A stretch of 64,000 nucleotides of DNA from Rehmannia glutinosa. Its lineage: Eukaryota > Streptophyta > Magnoliopsida > Lamiales > Orobanchaceae. The translations under genes were made by a program, and so were the position numbers. This document shows positions 1 to 11,994 of this stretch, piece by piece (position 1 is the first letter of the stretch; each line of letters starts with the position of its first letter). A model generated the notes under the pieces. It worked only from the letters and a program-made list of their open reading frames with translations, searched no databases and was not told the DNA's origin. The stretch is taken from positions 10,397,419 through 10,461,418 of the forward strand of contig CM071930.1 of the NCBI GenBank assembly GCA_016081115.2. Direction: 5' to 3'.

Positions 1-70
1 TTAATTATTGTTGTAGGTCGGTGCACAGTGGAGGAGACCCTCATATCATCGAGAGAGGGCCCAGATCGCG

Positions 71-1547
71 GTGTACGTTCGACCGAGTATAATTCAGATA
101 ATCAGAGATGAGTTGCAGGAGATCGGTGGTGGTTTATATAGGCAGTTTAGACGGTCGATTTTTGGCTATTTTATGGATTTTGGGTATGACAGAGTTAGCT
201 GTAATGCGGCACTTCATGCATTGGTTGCGATGGAGGTGCGTGTGCCGGATGCTCTCGAATCGGAGTATTGGTTCCACATCGGAGAGCAGACTATTAGATT
301 CTCTCGGCGTGAGTTTGCTATGATATCTGGATTGCGGTTTTCAGGGTCCACATTTGACGCTAACGGTGTTTTTGAGGTACCCCAGACTGACATATATGGA
401 TGTTATTGGCCTTAGGGTGATCGTGTTACTGCCGCGCAGTTATGCGATTTATTTGTCGATGACACCTTTCGTGAATCACCAGACGATGCCCTAAAGGTAG
501 CGAAGGTGTTATTTGCCTTTTATATGGTACTGTGTTTCGATGGCCGACAGACCGCAGTGGACCATTGGCTTTGGTTTTTGATCTAGGACGATGCGTAGTG
601 GGAGGCTTTTCCTTGGGGAAATACTCATTTGAGATATTGATTCATTATATTCGGCAGTTGCATAATCTTCTGCCACCTGGCCGATATACTAAGGACGTTC
701 CACCTCGATATCGCCCACCTAGTTATCATTTTTATGATCCCACATATGTCTGGCTGGTACGTTTATTTTTTTTACTTTATTTATATTTGTACTTAGTTTT
801 ATAAATATTTAAAATAATCTTATTTTGACATTTATCAATGTTCTGACAGATTTGGGCATTCGAGGCGATACCTCGCCTGAGTAATGCATAGGCGACTCGA
901 GTATCCGACACCCAGATGCCTAGGTGCCTCCGTTGGAGGTTTCCGAAGACCAACGTTGACATGATTGATTTTGACACGGTATGTATTAACATTGTTTACT
1001 TATTTATTTATTTAATTAAGAAATTATTTATTTATTAATTTATTTATATATTTATTTAAAGGCTTTAGTATGTCATGAGATATTGGATCCGACCGAGGAG
1101 GAGCTCCAACAGATATATATGGAACGAGTCGATGATCCAGTTATTTTGTTAGGTCCTCCTCGGTTCACCCCGAAAGAGAACATGTTTTTAGGCGGTGGTG
1201 CTGGGAGAGGCAGGGGCAGAAGCAGAGGTACGAGTACATATTCGGCAGCCCCAACCCCTATTGGCATAGGCAGAGTGTCAGAGACGGCAGAGACAGGGGC
1301 TACTGCTAGGGGCAGAGGAAGACGCAAGGGCAGGGGGAGAGGTAGAGCCGATTCAGAGGCCCCCATTACTACTCCTATGATTCAGAGGTCGGAGAAGCGG
1401 CGTAAGACAGATGGCCCATCATCCCATCGGGCTGATGATCCCTTAGATCACTGGACAGATGATGCATCAGCTGCGCAGACAGATGCACATGATGATCCAT
1501 CAGTCAGTGGGCAGACAAATATGTTGGTATTGATTAGGGGGTTATAG
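71..1547 (+). pseudogene. DUF1985-like N-terminal part of a MULE-borne Ulp1 gene (degenerate)
   Basis: The conceptual product resembles the DUF1985 region that plant Mutator-like elements carry fused to an Ulp1 protease. About 114 residues open the region with an FRRS..GYFMDFG stretch, a WFHIGEQTIRFSRREFAMISGL block, and later a 'PWGKYSFE' block and 'IWAFEAIPRLS'. Short introns fit well: donor at 757 with acceptor at 849, and donor at 979 with acceptor at 1061; joining them restores the conserved tryptophan/AIP block. The third exon (from 1062) encodes a Gly/Arg-rich stretch (GRGRGRSRG, GRGRRKGRGRGR) typical of a basic linker. In-frame stops occur (for example after residue 114, at 413-415), so this copy is probably dead. 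The family assignment is from remembered domain character; a profile search with DUF1985 would confirm it. The start chosen at 71 is only the first clean frame; the true start may lie outside the window. Confidence 0.6.
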
Positions 1548-1555
1548 GGGAGGTG

Positions 1556-2332
1556 ATTAGCCAGTTAGAGACACGCATAGAGGATCAGTTCTCTCGATTG
1601 GACTCACGAGTCGATGAAGCTGTTTCTCAATTACAGATTATCATCTCAAAGGAGGGTTCTCGCTTGGACAGACGCCTAGATTAGGAGATAGGTCGGGTTC
1701 CAGACCTTATTCAGGAGGAGATTAAAGGCGTCTGTTTCTCATCATACCTTGATCAAGATGATGACTTCGTTGATGGCGACAGAGATATCCTAGCCAATCA
1801 TCTCAAAGAGACGCCATCATCGATGCCGCATCGTGACATCGACGATCACCCTCCGAGAGAGATCACTCCTCTTCGATCGATGTCGACTCCTCTTCCACCT
1901 GTTGACTACTATTCTAGCGGTTTTGACTACTATTCCGACAAAGTGTTGATTTCCCTTCCGCCGATGTCGACTCTCTTCCGCCAGGTGTCGGCCACTCTTC
2001 CACCAAAGTTGACTCATATTCCTGGTTTCGTCTTCTCTTGCGGCAAAGGTGTCGACTACTCTTCTTCTTGCGGCAGTGTCGACTACTCTTTCTCTTGCGG
2101 CAGTGTCGACTACTCTTCCTCTTCCGGCAGTGTTGACTTCTCTTCTGCCATTGCCGACTCTTATTCTACCTGTGTTAGTACATTATCCATGACCACGAGT
2201 GTCGGTCACGATTCCGAGGCCATTGGTCCCTGCTATTTGAGCTCTCTCTCTGACACTCGTGGTCTCTGGTCCACGAGCACCCTCTCCAGTTGCACCCTCT
2301 CCGCCTACTCCCTTCATCCAGGTTCGGGATAG
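1556..2332 (+). pseudogene. Ser/Tyr-rich linker of the Ulp1-bearing MULE gene
   Basis: The reading frame between the DUF1985-like part and the protease is low in complexity: Ser, Asp, Tyr and Pro dominate and a GSVDYSS-type unit is repeated. Acidic stretches (DQDDDFVDGD) precede it. There is no recognisable fold. It lies on the same strand and in the same order as linkers of Ulp1-carrying plant transposon genes, so it is read as the disordered middle of that gene. An in-frame stop near 1681 shows decay. Confidence 0.4.
2047..2150. repeat. about 30-bp coding minisatellite
   Basis: Three to four copies of a unit around 'ggcagtgtcgactactctt' lie in tandem, varying by a few bases and keeping the reading frame, so they encode repeated C/S-G-S-V-D-Y-S units of ten residues. 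Confidence 0.75.
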
Positions 2333-2689
2333 GCAGTTGTTGCGCCTCATTCGCAGCCCATTCAGGGATCCTTCGCAAGCCGGACCCGAGCGAGAGGGAG
2401 TATACTGCTTCTTATAGTCTACTGAAGAGTAAGTATTAAATATTTTTGCATTTATCTTGTCGTCTTAGTATTAACATCTTATATTAGTGCAATGTCTTAA
2501 TATTTAAGGGTCCAATTGCAGGAGGAACGTGGGGCTATTGTACTCTGTTGGGCCATCATTTTTTAAGGAAATGGCGGGTCTAACTGTAGAGTTGGAGAAT
2601 GATGTAAGTTTCTTAAATTTTTGTATTATTTAGTTGGTGAATATTTTATTTATTTCATATTGAAAATATCGATTTGTTTCATTTTTGTA

Positions 2690-3576
2690 GAGCATATAAA
2701 TGCATACCTGTCCATACTACAGTATGATCCCCAGTTTCTTGGGGTTGAGCCTCATGAGAACCAGTTGGGAACTTATAGGATTGTATCTACGACATTTTTG
2801 GTTAGTTTATTTATAATGTGTCTCGCATACTTTAAACCTAATAAATGATACTTGTTAATTTATAAACATATTTCAATGTGTAGGATTCCATACGACATAT
2901 ATGGAATCGTATGCATGAGCAGGATCATGCTGACACAGTATATGACCCGAAGACCATGGAGGTGATTTCTCCCGGACCGGAGCTGGATGAGTTCGTTAGG
3001 ATTGTCCAGCACGGGTCTCCAGGATGGGGTAATCCTGTTCGTGGAGTGCCGTACCGCAGGTACACTTGAATTTATTTATTTTTTTGGCTAGTTTATTCAT
3101 TTTTCTCATTCAAATTATTTGATTAATTAATGATTTTGTTTTTTCCCCAGGTGTACATGATCGTGAATTTATCGGGCCATTTTGTCGTGTGCAGACTGGA
3201 TCTCCATAGAACCAAAGTATATATGTACGACTCTGTACGTACCCGATACACATCTGATACTCGTGCCAATCGGGAAGCTGACACACGTCCACTCCGTCGC
3301 ATGCTCCCATGTGTACTCATTCACGCAGGCTACTACAATGGCTTAGGTATGGGACCCGTCCACAGCGAGTGGGACCTTGTCCTTGCGCCGGAAAAAGATT
3401 GTTATTTGCAGAATGACACCACCAGTTGTGGCGTATTTGCCATATATTCCGTCATTAGTTGTATCACGAAGAAGATTAATAAGAAGCAGGTGTAGGAGTC
3501 GATTCCCGAGCTAAGGAAGACGATGGCACGAAAGATTTACCAGTATAGTACAGATAGTATTAATTTGGAGTTGTAG
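2690..3576 (+). pseudogene. Ulp1/C48-type cysteine protease domain (MULE-captured SUMO-protease-like)
   Basis: Ulp1-family enzymes cleave SUMO precursors and conjugates; plant MULEs (the Kaonashi or KI-MULE class) often carry one. The final exon (from the acceptor at 3149-3150) shows the triad in order: His in 'NLSGHFVVCRLDL', Asp in 'VYMYDSV', an oxyanion-side Gln/Asn and the nucleophile Cys in 'QNDTTSCGVFA'. An exon at 2884-3059 with acceptor AG at 2882-2883 precedes it, and another ends at 2800. The frame does not join cleanly across the 3060-3150 intron, and a TAG at 3493 cuts the tail, after which an open tail continues to a stop at 3574. The gene runs toward the transposase on the opposite strand. 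Homology to the protease is well supported by the motifs; activity is doubtful. Confidence 0.7.
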
Positions 3577-3829
3577 TACATTTTTATTGTATATCTTGTA
3601 AATATTTTGAGTTATTTAAATTAAATATTCATTTTGCATGGATTTATGATTTTTTGGAAGTATAAGAACATGATTCGAATACATGCATGAGAATAGTATG
3701 ATTTTTCTTAATTTGTTTATAAGAAACAAGAATTTGATTACTTTAAATAAACAAGTTACAATTGGCAGATAAGAAATCCACAAAAATTTACAATAAACCA
3801 TAACTGAAAATGGAAGTATAAGAATATTG

Positions 3830-4125
3830 TGCCTAAATATATTGGGGCACGATATCATGCCCAAATATGGGGCACGATAAAATGTGCCTATATTGTGCAA
3901 GATATCGTGCCCAAATATATCAAGGCACAATATCGCGTTCAATATAGGCACGATATATCATGCCTAATTATATTGGGGCACGATATCATGCCAGATATAT
4001 TGAGGCACGATATATCGTGCCTAATTATATTGTGGCACGATATCAATAACAAATATATTGGGGCACGATATATCGTGCCTAATTATATTGGGCACGATAT
4101 CGTGCCCCAATATATTTGGGGCACA
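3830..4125. repeat. Cluster A of the palindrome GGCACGATATATCGTGCC
   Basis: Roughly 300 bp consist of alternating 'ggcacgatat(atc)gtgcc' palindromes and 'taattatattgg' spacers, with some shorter or mutated forms. Each unit can fold on itself. The cluster lies in the gap between the 3' ends of the convergent Ulp1-like gene and the transposase, and a matching cluster lies upstream of the transposase at 7035-7235. Confidence 0.85.
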
Positions 4126-4160
4126 AATGACTACTGACTTGATGCTCTATATTTAAATGA

Positions 4161-6958
4161 CTACTGAGTTTCTGCTCTTAGTATATTTTTCGAACATAGT
4201 ATTACAGTTGAAATAATTTTTGCCCAATTTTCATCATCTAGACGTCTCGGGCATCTGCTACGGGTATGATCATCTGCTCGGCATATTCCGCATTTCTTCT
4301 TACTATGCACTTGTCTTGAAGGACCCGGTTGTGTCACTGAGGCACTTCCGCGCTCATCAAGCGGCAATGACATAGTTCATTTGACGTAATTGTGGCCAGC
4401 ACCCCCACACTTTGAACAAATTTGACTCTTACATGAACGATTACTTGATGATTCAACAACAGAATGAACTCTACTTTGTCTGGGATGACCTGCTTGTCTC
4501 GGGTTATTTGGAGGGTTGCATACTAATTCTCGCACCTCTTGTGGTAGAACCCATTCACTTGGATCACGAACTGGTAAAACTTTATCCGCCCACATTCGTT
4601 GAAGAGTTTAATTTTTATAATAATGGGCAACGAATGAATAGATATTGAGATTTGCCTTTATGCACAAATAAACAAATAACTATGTGAAAATATTGATATA
4701 AATTTTAAATTTATTTACACCTAATTGCTGCAGATGCATGGGAGCAAGACATCAATTCATATTCAAATTCTCGACAACTGCACGTTCGTTGGGATAAGTC
4801 AACCAAATAGGTTTTTGTTCCATCTTTCACTTTGTACTTCACATTACTAAGACATTGTATATCCATTCTATGACCTATCTCAACTGCATCACTTAATCTT
4901 TTGGTTTCTTCAAGTGTTAGCTTTTGATCTCTTTCATTAGCAGCAGTGCGTCATTCATAAAATCACTTTTCAATAATAGTCTGAGCACACTCAAGCACAG
5001 AACAAACATGTAACTTTCTGGCCCATATAACCGACTATTGAAGCTCTCTGCCGAGTTTGATGTCATGAACCCATAACATCTGACAGGACACTTAACTCGA
5101 GACCATCTGTCTTCCCTGCACGGTCTAACTTCTTAAACGCACCCGTCTCACTAGCAACTTTTATGTTTTCAAAATACTTATCATAATATTCACGGCGGTA
5201 TGAATATGCTACATTCAACATTGCTACTATATGTTGACCGTATTGAGCCAAATTACTTTGCAAATGATAAGTGCAAAGCCCATGTGATGCTTCTGGGTAT
5301 ACTACTTTTATGGCATTACTGATACTCTTGTGCTGATCAGAAACAATCAGTAGATCACAAGGGCAATTATAAGCATCTCTCAACTGTCTCAAAAACCATG
5401 TCCGGGATTCGTCGTTTTCAACATCCCCAATTCCAATTGCAAGTGGGAAAATCTGTTCATTACCATCTTTTATTTTGGCAACAAACAATATTCCCCGGTA
5501 CTTGCCTTTAAGGTGTGTTCCATCAATCACAAAAACCGGCCGTGCATTGTTCTGGAATCTAGTGATTGATGCATGCAAAGTAAAAACATGTACTTGAATA
5601 TATTAAAATTATCTGACTTCCATCTAGTTACCGACCTGGGATTTGTTAAATTCAACATGTGTAAGTATGCCAGAATTAGATTGAATGACTTGTTGCTATC
5701 TCCATATATTAACCCAAAAGCATGATGTTTAGCACTCAACGGAACATTATAACTCATTTTAAGCCCATGTCGCGATTCCAACTCCGCTATCATATCTCTT
5801 AGCATGAGCGCAGAATGTTCCACAAGTAATCTAGATGCAAAATACGCACCTACTACTTTAGATGCTTCTAATCAAGCAGGTTTTTCGGGAGGAACTGAAA
5901 CGTGTGAGAGTGCACCAGGAATCACCCAACTTCGTCCTGTGGGCACTATTATTTCGTCCATATTGTCTCTATGGATATCTGGATGTATGTGAGCACCTCG
6001 TTCTTCTAGTGCATCTTGGTTTTAGTTTTTTGGAAATACTTCTCTTCGTCTACGTCTCCACTCACAAAATTCCTCAAATTCAGCACGTTGTTGGTCATTT
6101 TCAAATTGATTATTAGCTTCAACATCAGTACTAACATCACCACCAGTGTAGTTCTCACCAAAATCATCTGCATTATTATTACAATCAAGATCACCAAAGA
6201 CCTTTGTAGTTTTCACCATAATCATCTTCATTATTATCACAACCAACATCAGCATTAGTATTATCACGATTAGCATCAGTATTATCACAACCCATATCAG
6301 GATAATAGTCATCTTCATTGCTTGGCCTTATACTAGGTCCCGGACAATTGATATTTGGAACATTAACTGTATGTGAGAGTGGACGCGGATCAATAATTGG
6401 AACATTGTTCATATGTATAAAAGATGCTCCACTATGCCTTACTCCATGACTATATAGATTGATGTGCGGTACACCGTATTGTTGAAAACCAAGATATTGC
6501 ATGTAGTTGTAATTAGGCCCAATGACTGTTGAAAATTCATTCTGAGTAGCCATTAGTTGCATAAAACTTCTACCAACACCTTGTTGACCTTCAACGTTCT
6601 CAATTCGATTATGCCCATACTGACTTCCCAATACATTATGCGAACTAGTCTCACCCATCCTTTTTCTTTTCAGTGTTACAAAAACAACTAGTAACTCGGT
6701 GTTCTCAAATGCACTTTCAATGTCACCATCATTTTTCAACTTTAACTTCCCAAGTTTGTTTCCAAAAATATCTACAATAGCATGCAGCACACAATCGTAT
6801 ATGCCCCTATCAACTTTAACAACACCATAAACCTCCTCCAATATTTCACTATAATTCAGTTTGCTCGGTTTAATATGTACAACTTCTTCTTCACCATTTT
6901 CATATTCTAAACCTTCTCAATGACCAACAAATCGAATAACAACATAGCCAGAGTTCAT
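4161..6958 (-). pseudogene. MULE (Mutator-like) transposase, degenerate
   Basis: Mutator-type transposases cut and paste their element by a DDE mechanism. Reading from ATG at 6958, the N-terminus has the small alpha/beta domain of plant MULE proteins (GLEYENGEEEVVHIK) but a TGA lies near 6919. An Asp/Asn-rich acidic stretch (about 6030-6330) contains a frameshift. The core (5063-5823) shows the MULE signature: 'VFVIDGTHLKGKYRG' with the first Asp, 'LLIVSDQHKSI' with the second, and 'HGLCTYHL'. Toward the C-terminus come a weak SWIM-like piece (near 4720) and two zinc knuckles, CSKCGGAGHNYVK near 4390 and CGICRADDHTRSRC near 4260. Several stops and frame changes break the frame, so no full product is expected. 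It is divergent in orientation to, and ends facing, the Ulp1-like gene. The superfamily call is firm. Confidence 0.85.
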
Positions 6959-7034
6959 CTACAGACAAGACATATAGAAAAATATTAAAGATATGCAAGC
7001 ATAAAAAAGGCACGAAACAAAAATATAACTACAA

Positions 7035-7235
7035 AATTTGGCACGATTACTGGCAAGATTTAGGCATGATATATCGTGCCCAATTTTAACTGAGGCACGA
7101 TATATCGTGCCTTATTTAAAATTGGGCACGAAAATGAGCACGATACCGTGCCTAATTTTTACTAAGGCATGATATATCGTGCCTATATTGTGCACGAGCA
7201 CGATATCATGCACAATATAGGCACGATATATCGTG
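7035..7235. repeat. Cluster B of the palindrome GGCACGATATATCGTGCC
   Basis: This second cluster holds the same palindromic word, including 'gaggcacgatatatcgtgcc' and a 'gtgcacgagcacgatatcatgcac' type variant. It sits just upstream of the transposase start, where a promoter or subterminal transposase-binding array would be expected. Confidence 0.85.
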
Positions 7236-7423
7236 CACAGTGCATCTTAGATTCAGAAATTTTCACAAGAAATTTCACATATCTTGTAAATATATTGGTC
7301 TTGAACAATTTAAACAAGGTTAAGTAACTAAGAGGAGAAGCATCATTATCTTGTTATTCGATTTTTTGGTGCGGTTTTTGTTACGAAAGACCACAAAAAG
7401 AACTTCTTGATATTTTGTGAAGA

Positions 7424-7427
<4 letters not shown>

Positions 7428-7475
<48 letters not shown>
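7428..7475. repeat. (GA)n microsatellite
   Basis: About 23 uninterrupted AG units are followed shortly by (GTAT)n at 7502-7520. Confidence 0.95.
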
Positions 7476-7478
<3 letters not shown>

Positions 7479-7520
7479 GAAGAGCAAATGGGAGCAAATC
7501 GTATGTATGTATGTATGTAT

Positions 7521-8134
7521 TTAACAAGAGAGAGAAATACAACTTACCTGCTTTAAAGGCTTGCATTTAAAGCCTCAAGGGTATTGTGGTAAAAGAACCC
7601 CAAAAGTGAGGAAAACTATATTTTTTTATCCTACATGTCAATAAAGTCTCCTATCCCAAGTGGGTAAATCCCACCATTTGCTCTTATTTAAATACAACTC
7701 GCCTCACAGTTTTGCAAACAAAAGTATTAATCAAGTATGTATATTCAAGTTGCTCAATTTTATTTTCTCAATTGATAACATTGATAATATTTTCGTGACA
7801 TGGATGATCAGAGAAAATTGTTTAAGGTATAACTACAAAATCCCCCCGAGGTTCAAAGCAATTACAAAAAATTCAGATGTTATTGAAAATTACAAAGCCG
7901 ATTTCTATATAAGAACGAGTTTGATCGATCATAAAGAGAAAATACCTAACTCCAAAAGAATCCTCTAAAATTTGAAAGTTTGAAAGTTTATCTTTTACAT
8001 CTATCAACCACATTTCTGGAGTAAGACAGTGTGGACTAATCCTTTCGATTTTATTATTTTTTTCAAAAGCTGAGATTTAATTGATTTTAAGCATTTTTTT
8101 AATTTTAATTCGAATAAGGGTATATTAGTCTTTT
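7521..8134. other. AT-rich spacer without recognisable feature
   Basis: A 102-codon open stretch starts at 7660 but its product is unlike anything I know and its composition matches the surrounding spacer. The right-hand terminus of the MULE may be here, but I could not fix it. Confidence 0.5.
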
Positions 8135-8470
8135 CCATATAACTGATTCCTTAATTCACTGTCCCCACATGTTTTGTTTGACAATTTTAATATGCAGTAT
8201 ATATATGTTAAACATGTAGTATAATAGTGTTAAATATATGGTAAATATATGTTAAACATACAGTATAATAATGATGGTGATTCTTTCCTCTCTATAACTG
8301 ATTCCTTAATTCACGGTCTCCACATGTTTTTGTTTGACAATTTTAATAGGCGACATATATATTAAATATGCAAAGAAATATATGTTAATTATACGAAGAT
8401 AATGATGAGTGTGATTCTCTCTCTACAATTGATTCCTTAATTCATGGTCCTCACATATTAATGGGTGTGA

Positions 8471-8513
<43 letters not shown>

Positions 8514-9751
8514 AGGGTTATATGAGACCACCTCATAGGGTAAGTCCATAGGGACCAATCCTAGCCACATATCTAGATTTTTCAATGGTTGTGATTTTAG
8601 AGCTAAAAATTCGATTAAATGTTGGTAATTAGAGAAAGGGTAAATTAGTCATCCTACAAAATTACTCAATATTCATAGGATTCTCGTTCACATTATGATC
8701 ACACAATCTATCCAAATCTCACATCAAATTCAACGTGAACAAATCTCATCTCCTTCTTTTCTTCGAACGTTGTTCATGAAAGAACAAGAACTATCACCCT
8801 CGAAACAGTATAGAACACGCATACAATCCTTCCAAATCTCATAGCAATTCAATGTGAACAATCATCCTCCTTCTTCAACTCACTACTTGAGAAATCATTC
8901 ATCCTTCTTCTTCAACGCACTATTGTGTGAAAAAGTTGCGACAAATTTGCCATAGTTGCTAGAGCTTGACTTCAGTTCGAAGTTTGCTTATGAAGATGTA
9001 ATTTGTTGCTTGTGTAGATGTGTCATGGTGTTTTTATATACCATTAACTACAGAAGCAAGTCATAAGCAACAAATCCATACTACATAAGCAACAATCCTA
9101 TACTACATAAGCAACAAATATACACTACGTATGCACCATGAATACATTAACTACATAAGCAAGTCATAGCAACAAACACATACCACATAAGCAACAAGCC
9201 TATACTACATAAGCAACGAATATACACTACGTATGCACCACGGATACATTAACTACATAAGCAAGTCATAAGCAACAAACTCATACTACATAAGCAACAA
9301 GTCTATATTACATAAGCAACAAATATACACTACGTATGCACCACGAATACATTAACTACATAAACAACAAACTCATACTACATAAGCGATAAGCATATAC
9401 TACATAAGCAACGAATATACACTACACATGCATCACAAATACATTAACTACAAAAGCAAGTCATAAGCAACAACCCTATACTACATAAGCAACAGAGACA
9501 TTTTTTTGAAACTGAAACGTTGGAGAGAGAGTATGCGTGAAGAGTGGGTGAAATCGCGTGAAAGAGGGAATGAAATCTTAGTAACTGATTCTAAAGTGCC
9601 AAATTACCACTCTACCCTTTTTAATTGCTGAAACAAAAAAATGAACATAAAAAAACCCTAAAAATCTGGACCACCCAAAATTGTTGATCTATGGTTAGGA
9701 TGTGTCTCCATGGACTCACCCCAAGTAGGAGGACCTATTTGATCCATATCC
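8514..9751. mobile_element. (TA)n-targeting non-autonomous DNA element with imperfect TIRs
   Basis: The left end ('gggttatatgagacc', then 'gggtaagtccatagggacc') matches the reverse complement of the right end ('ggatatggatc', then 'gggtgagtccatggagac') over roughly 55 bases with mismatches. On each side lies a pure TA run (8492-8513 and 9752-9779), so the insertion is into a TA microsatellite, as known for Micron-type MITEs of rice. There is no coding frame. The flanking tandem array continues on both sides, which confirms an insertion. Confidence 0.65.
9043..9495. repeat. 103-bp tandem repeats inside the TA-targeting element
   Basis: Units start at 9043, 9146, 9248, 9351 and 9443 with 'attaactacataagcaa' (one mutated start); lengths are 103, 102, 103 and 92 bp plus a partial unit. 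Each contains three sub-repeats of 'actacataagcaacaa' and one 'tacactacgtatgcacca'. Confidence 0.9.
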
Positions 9752-10248
9752 TATATATATATATATATATATATATATAACTGATTCCTTATTTTACGGT
9801 CCTCACATGTTTTTGTTTAACAATTTTAAGAGGCAATACATATATGTTAAATATGCAGTATAATAGTGTTAAATATGCAGCAAATATATGTTAAATATAC
9901 AGTATAATAATGAGCGTGATTCTCTCTCTCTATAATTGATTCCTTAATTTACGGTCCCCATATGTTTTTGTTTTGACAATTTTAATATGCACTACATATA
10001 TGTTAAACATACAGTATAATAGTGTCAAATATGCAGTAAATATATGATAAATATGCAATATACTCATCGCAGAAAGCACATACACGGTCCCCACATATTA
10101 ATGAGCGTGATTCTCTCCCTCTCTCCATAATTGATTCTATATTGGACGGTCCCCACATGTTTTGATAGATAATTTTACCTTTATTGGGAATTTAATTAAT
10201 TGATTAATGTATTATTATCATATATAATCCTAGCCTTTGATGTATATA

Positions 10249-10313
10249 GGGGATGGTTGAGATCATTCCACACCTGCCTCCCCCCCATAAAATGTGGTCT
10301 CATTGAACCCTCC
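10249..10313. mobile_element. Possible 65-bp mini-element abutting a TA run
   Basis: The ends 'ggggatggttgagatc' and, in reverse complement, 'ggagggttcaatgagacc' are similar, and a (TA)n run lies directly to the right (10314-10337). It looks like a deleted relative of the element at 8514-9751. Short length keeps this tentative. Confidence 0.35.
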
Positions 10314-10511
10314 AATATATATATATATATATATATAACATTACAATTTTATGGGCCCCTAAATTTATTCTGTTTTTTTGGGCCTGAGTCTTTTGCCTCA
10401 GTAGTCTCAAGGTAGGCACGGGTATGGTTGTGATATAGAAAAGACAGTGAGACTTGCATCAAATTAAGTGAAAAATGTTTTTTATTTATAATTTAGTTTT
10501 TGGTATATAAA

Positions 10512-10561
<50 letters not shown>
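10512..10561. repeat. (AAT)n microsatellite
   Basis: About 16 perfect AAT triplets. Confidence 0.95.
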
Positions 10562-11319
10562 GAATCTAGAAGTTATCACTTGTGTAGTAAAATATTATTA
10601 TCACATAAAATTTATAATTTTGAAAACATAATAAACAATTCCATTTTTCGATGAAAACAGATAACCAAACACATATTCATGAATGTGATAATTGCTAAAT
10701 ATACACAAGTTAGTGATAAAAAAAATTGTTTTTTATCACTTTTTCATAACAAACTCTTTTCTACACCAAAAGAGTGTGTTTTTACATTTCCACTCTTATT
10801 TTAACCCTACCCCATGGTTAACCCCAATCCTCTCTCTTCCCTCTCTCTTCAACACACAATACACTTTATTCCTTCAAAATAAATAAATAAATAAAATCAC
10901 AAAAATAAGGGAATGTACGCTGCCTTCAACATGCCTCCAACATTGGAATTAATTGCTCAATAATCTACTCTCATTATGGGGAAATTTATTGCCCAACCAA
11001 CAATATTCAAGTGGCATTTTTATATTTGTTGTGTAACTCTCACATTTTCAAATCAATTTTTTCTTTATCCTTCTCACATCTCCTCTGTTTATACCTAGAA
11101 ATTGATTTAGGTATGTAATCTATATACTTATATGTGGACTTGTATCAACGTGCTTCAAATTTTTAGACATTGTATGCTTATTTTAACTTAATAAATGTTT
11201 TAGTATTCTTCTTTGATTGTAAGTGTTCGTGTTTGATATCGTTTTTATGATTTTTTGGTAATTATTGGATGAAAATACTCACTATATGACTTAAAATATA
11301 ACATCATGGTATGGATATC

Positions 11320-11670
11320 AAAGAACTGGCTCGGTTCACGGTATGGTATATAGTTCACGGTTATTTTGATGTTGTGGATATCTTTGCAGAAGTCCACGAT
11401 ATATATTCACATTTTAGGTTAACGTATATATTCACAGTACATATGTTCACAGTTTAATACATTATACCGTGAAGGCATATGATATCGTGATGTCATATAA
11501 TGTCGTGAAGTCATGCAATACCGTGAAAGTATATAGTACCGTGAAATTATTGATACCATGAAGTGAATTTATATCGTGAACTTATATGTACTGTAAATTT
11601 ATATCGTGAACTCATATGTATGTACCGTGATTTGATTGAGTATGATATTGTGAACTCATATGTACCGTGA
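11320..11670. repeat. Dispersed ATAYCGTGAA words
   Basis: About fifteen copies of ataccgtga/atatcgtga or close variants occur at irregular spacing of 15-35 bases; two more follow at 12008-12045. The word shares its ATATCGTG core with the palindromes at 3830-4125 and 7035-7235, in another Mutator-type element. Confidence 0.7.
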
Positions 11671-11745
11671 ATGCAAATTATGATAGTAGAGATTACAGAC
11701 ATTTTCAAAGACATGTCTATTATCTAGACGATTGTTATTTATTAA

Positions 11746-11994
11746 TTGTTATTATGTTTCTTGCAGATAAACTGGCATAATTTGGTAGTTCGATATGGTG
11801 GATATTGGCAAGGAATCGAATATGTCGGCGGAGAAGACGAGATAATAGCTATTCATGATGGGGATAATTATTTTTCGGACCTCATCATAGAGATCGTGCA
11901 CGATAGGGTGAAGGCCGATTTAGATACTGGGGGATATATTATTATCCATTCTCTTGTTGATATTCATGAAAAAGGTGTTCATCGTAAGAATTGA
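11746..11994 (+). pseudogene. Remnant of MULE protein N-terminal domain
   Basis: The 82-residue frame contains YGGYWQGIEYVGGEDEI followed by a hydrophobic/acidic stretch (FSDLIIEIVHDRV). This pattern of a short strand, a GGE turn and a helix resembles the N-terminal domain of plant MULE transposases, including the one encoded at 6958 in this window (GLEYENGEEEV...YSEILEEVY). Nothing of the catalytic core follows before the right TIR, so it is a truncated relic. The assignment rests on this short similarity. Confidence 0.4.

Larger units (their letters stand above)
8135..10180. repeat. Tandem array of 145-160 bp units, interrupted
   Basis: A unit beginning 'tgattccttaattcacggt', passing through 'cccacatgttttgttt' and 'gttaaatatgcagtaaatat', and ending in a CT run recurs at about 8140, 8295 and 8422, then after an insertion at 9778, 9930 and 10083. 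Copies differ by substitutions and small deletions, as in an old local satellite. The element at 8514-9751 interrupts the third copy. Confidence 0.75.

Noticed and set aside
1817..2378. Minus-strand frames opposite the Ser-rich linker
   Set aside because: Antisense to the repeat-encoding frame; no independent support.
9043..9495. Regularly spaced repeats that could suggest a CRISPR array
   Set aside because: Units of 103 bp are contiguous and similar along their whole length, with no unique spacers, in a plant transposon; a minisatellite explains them.
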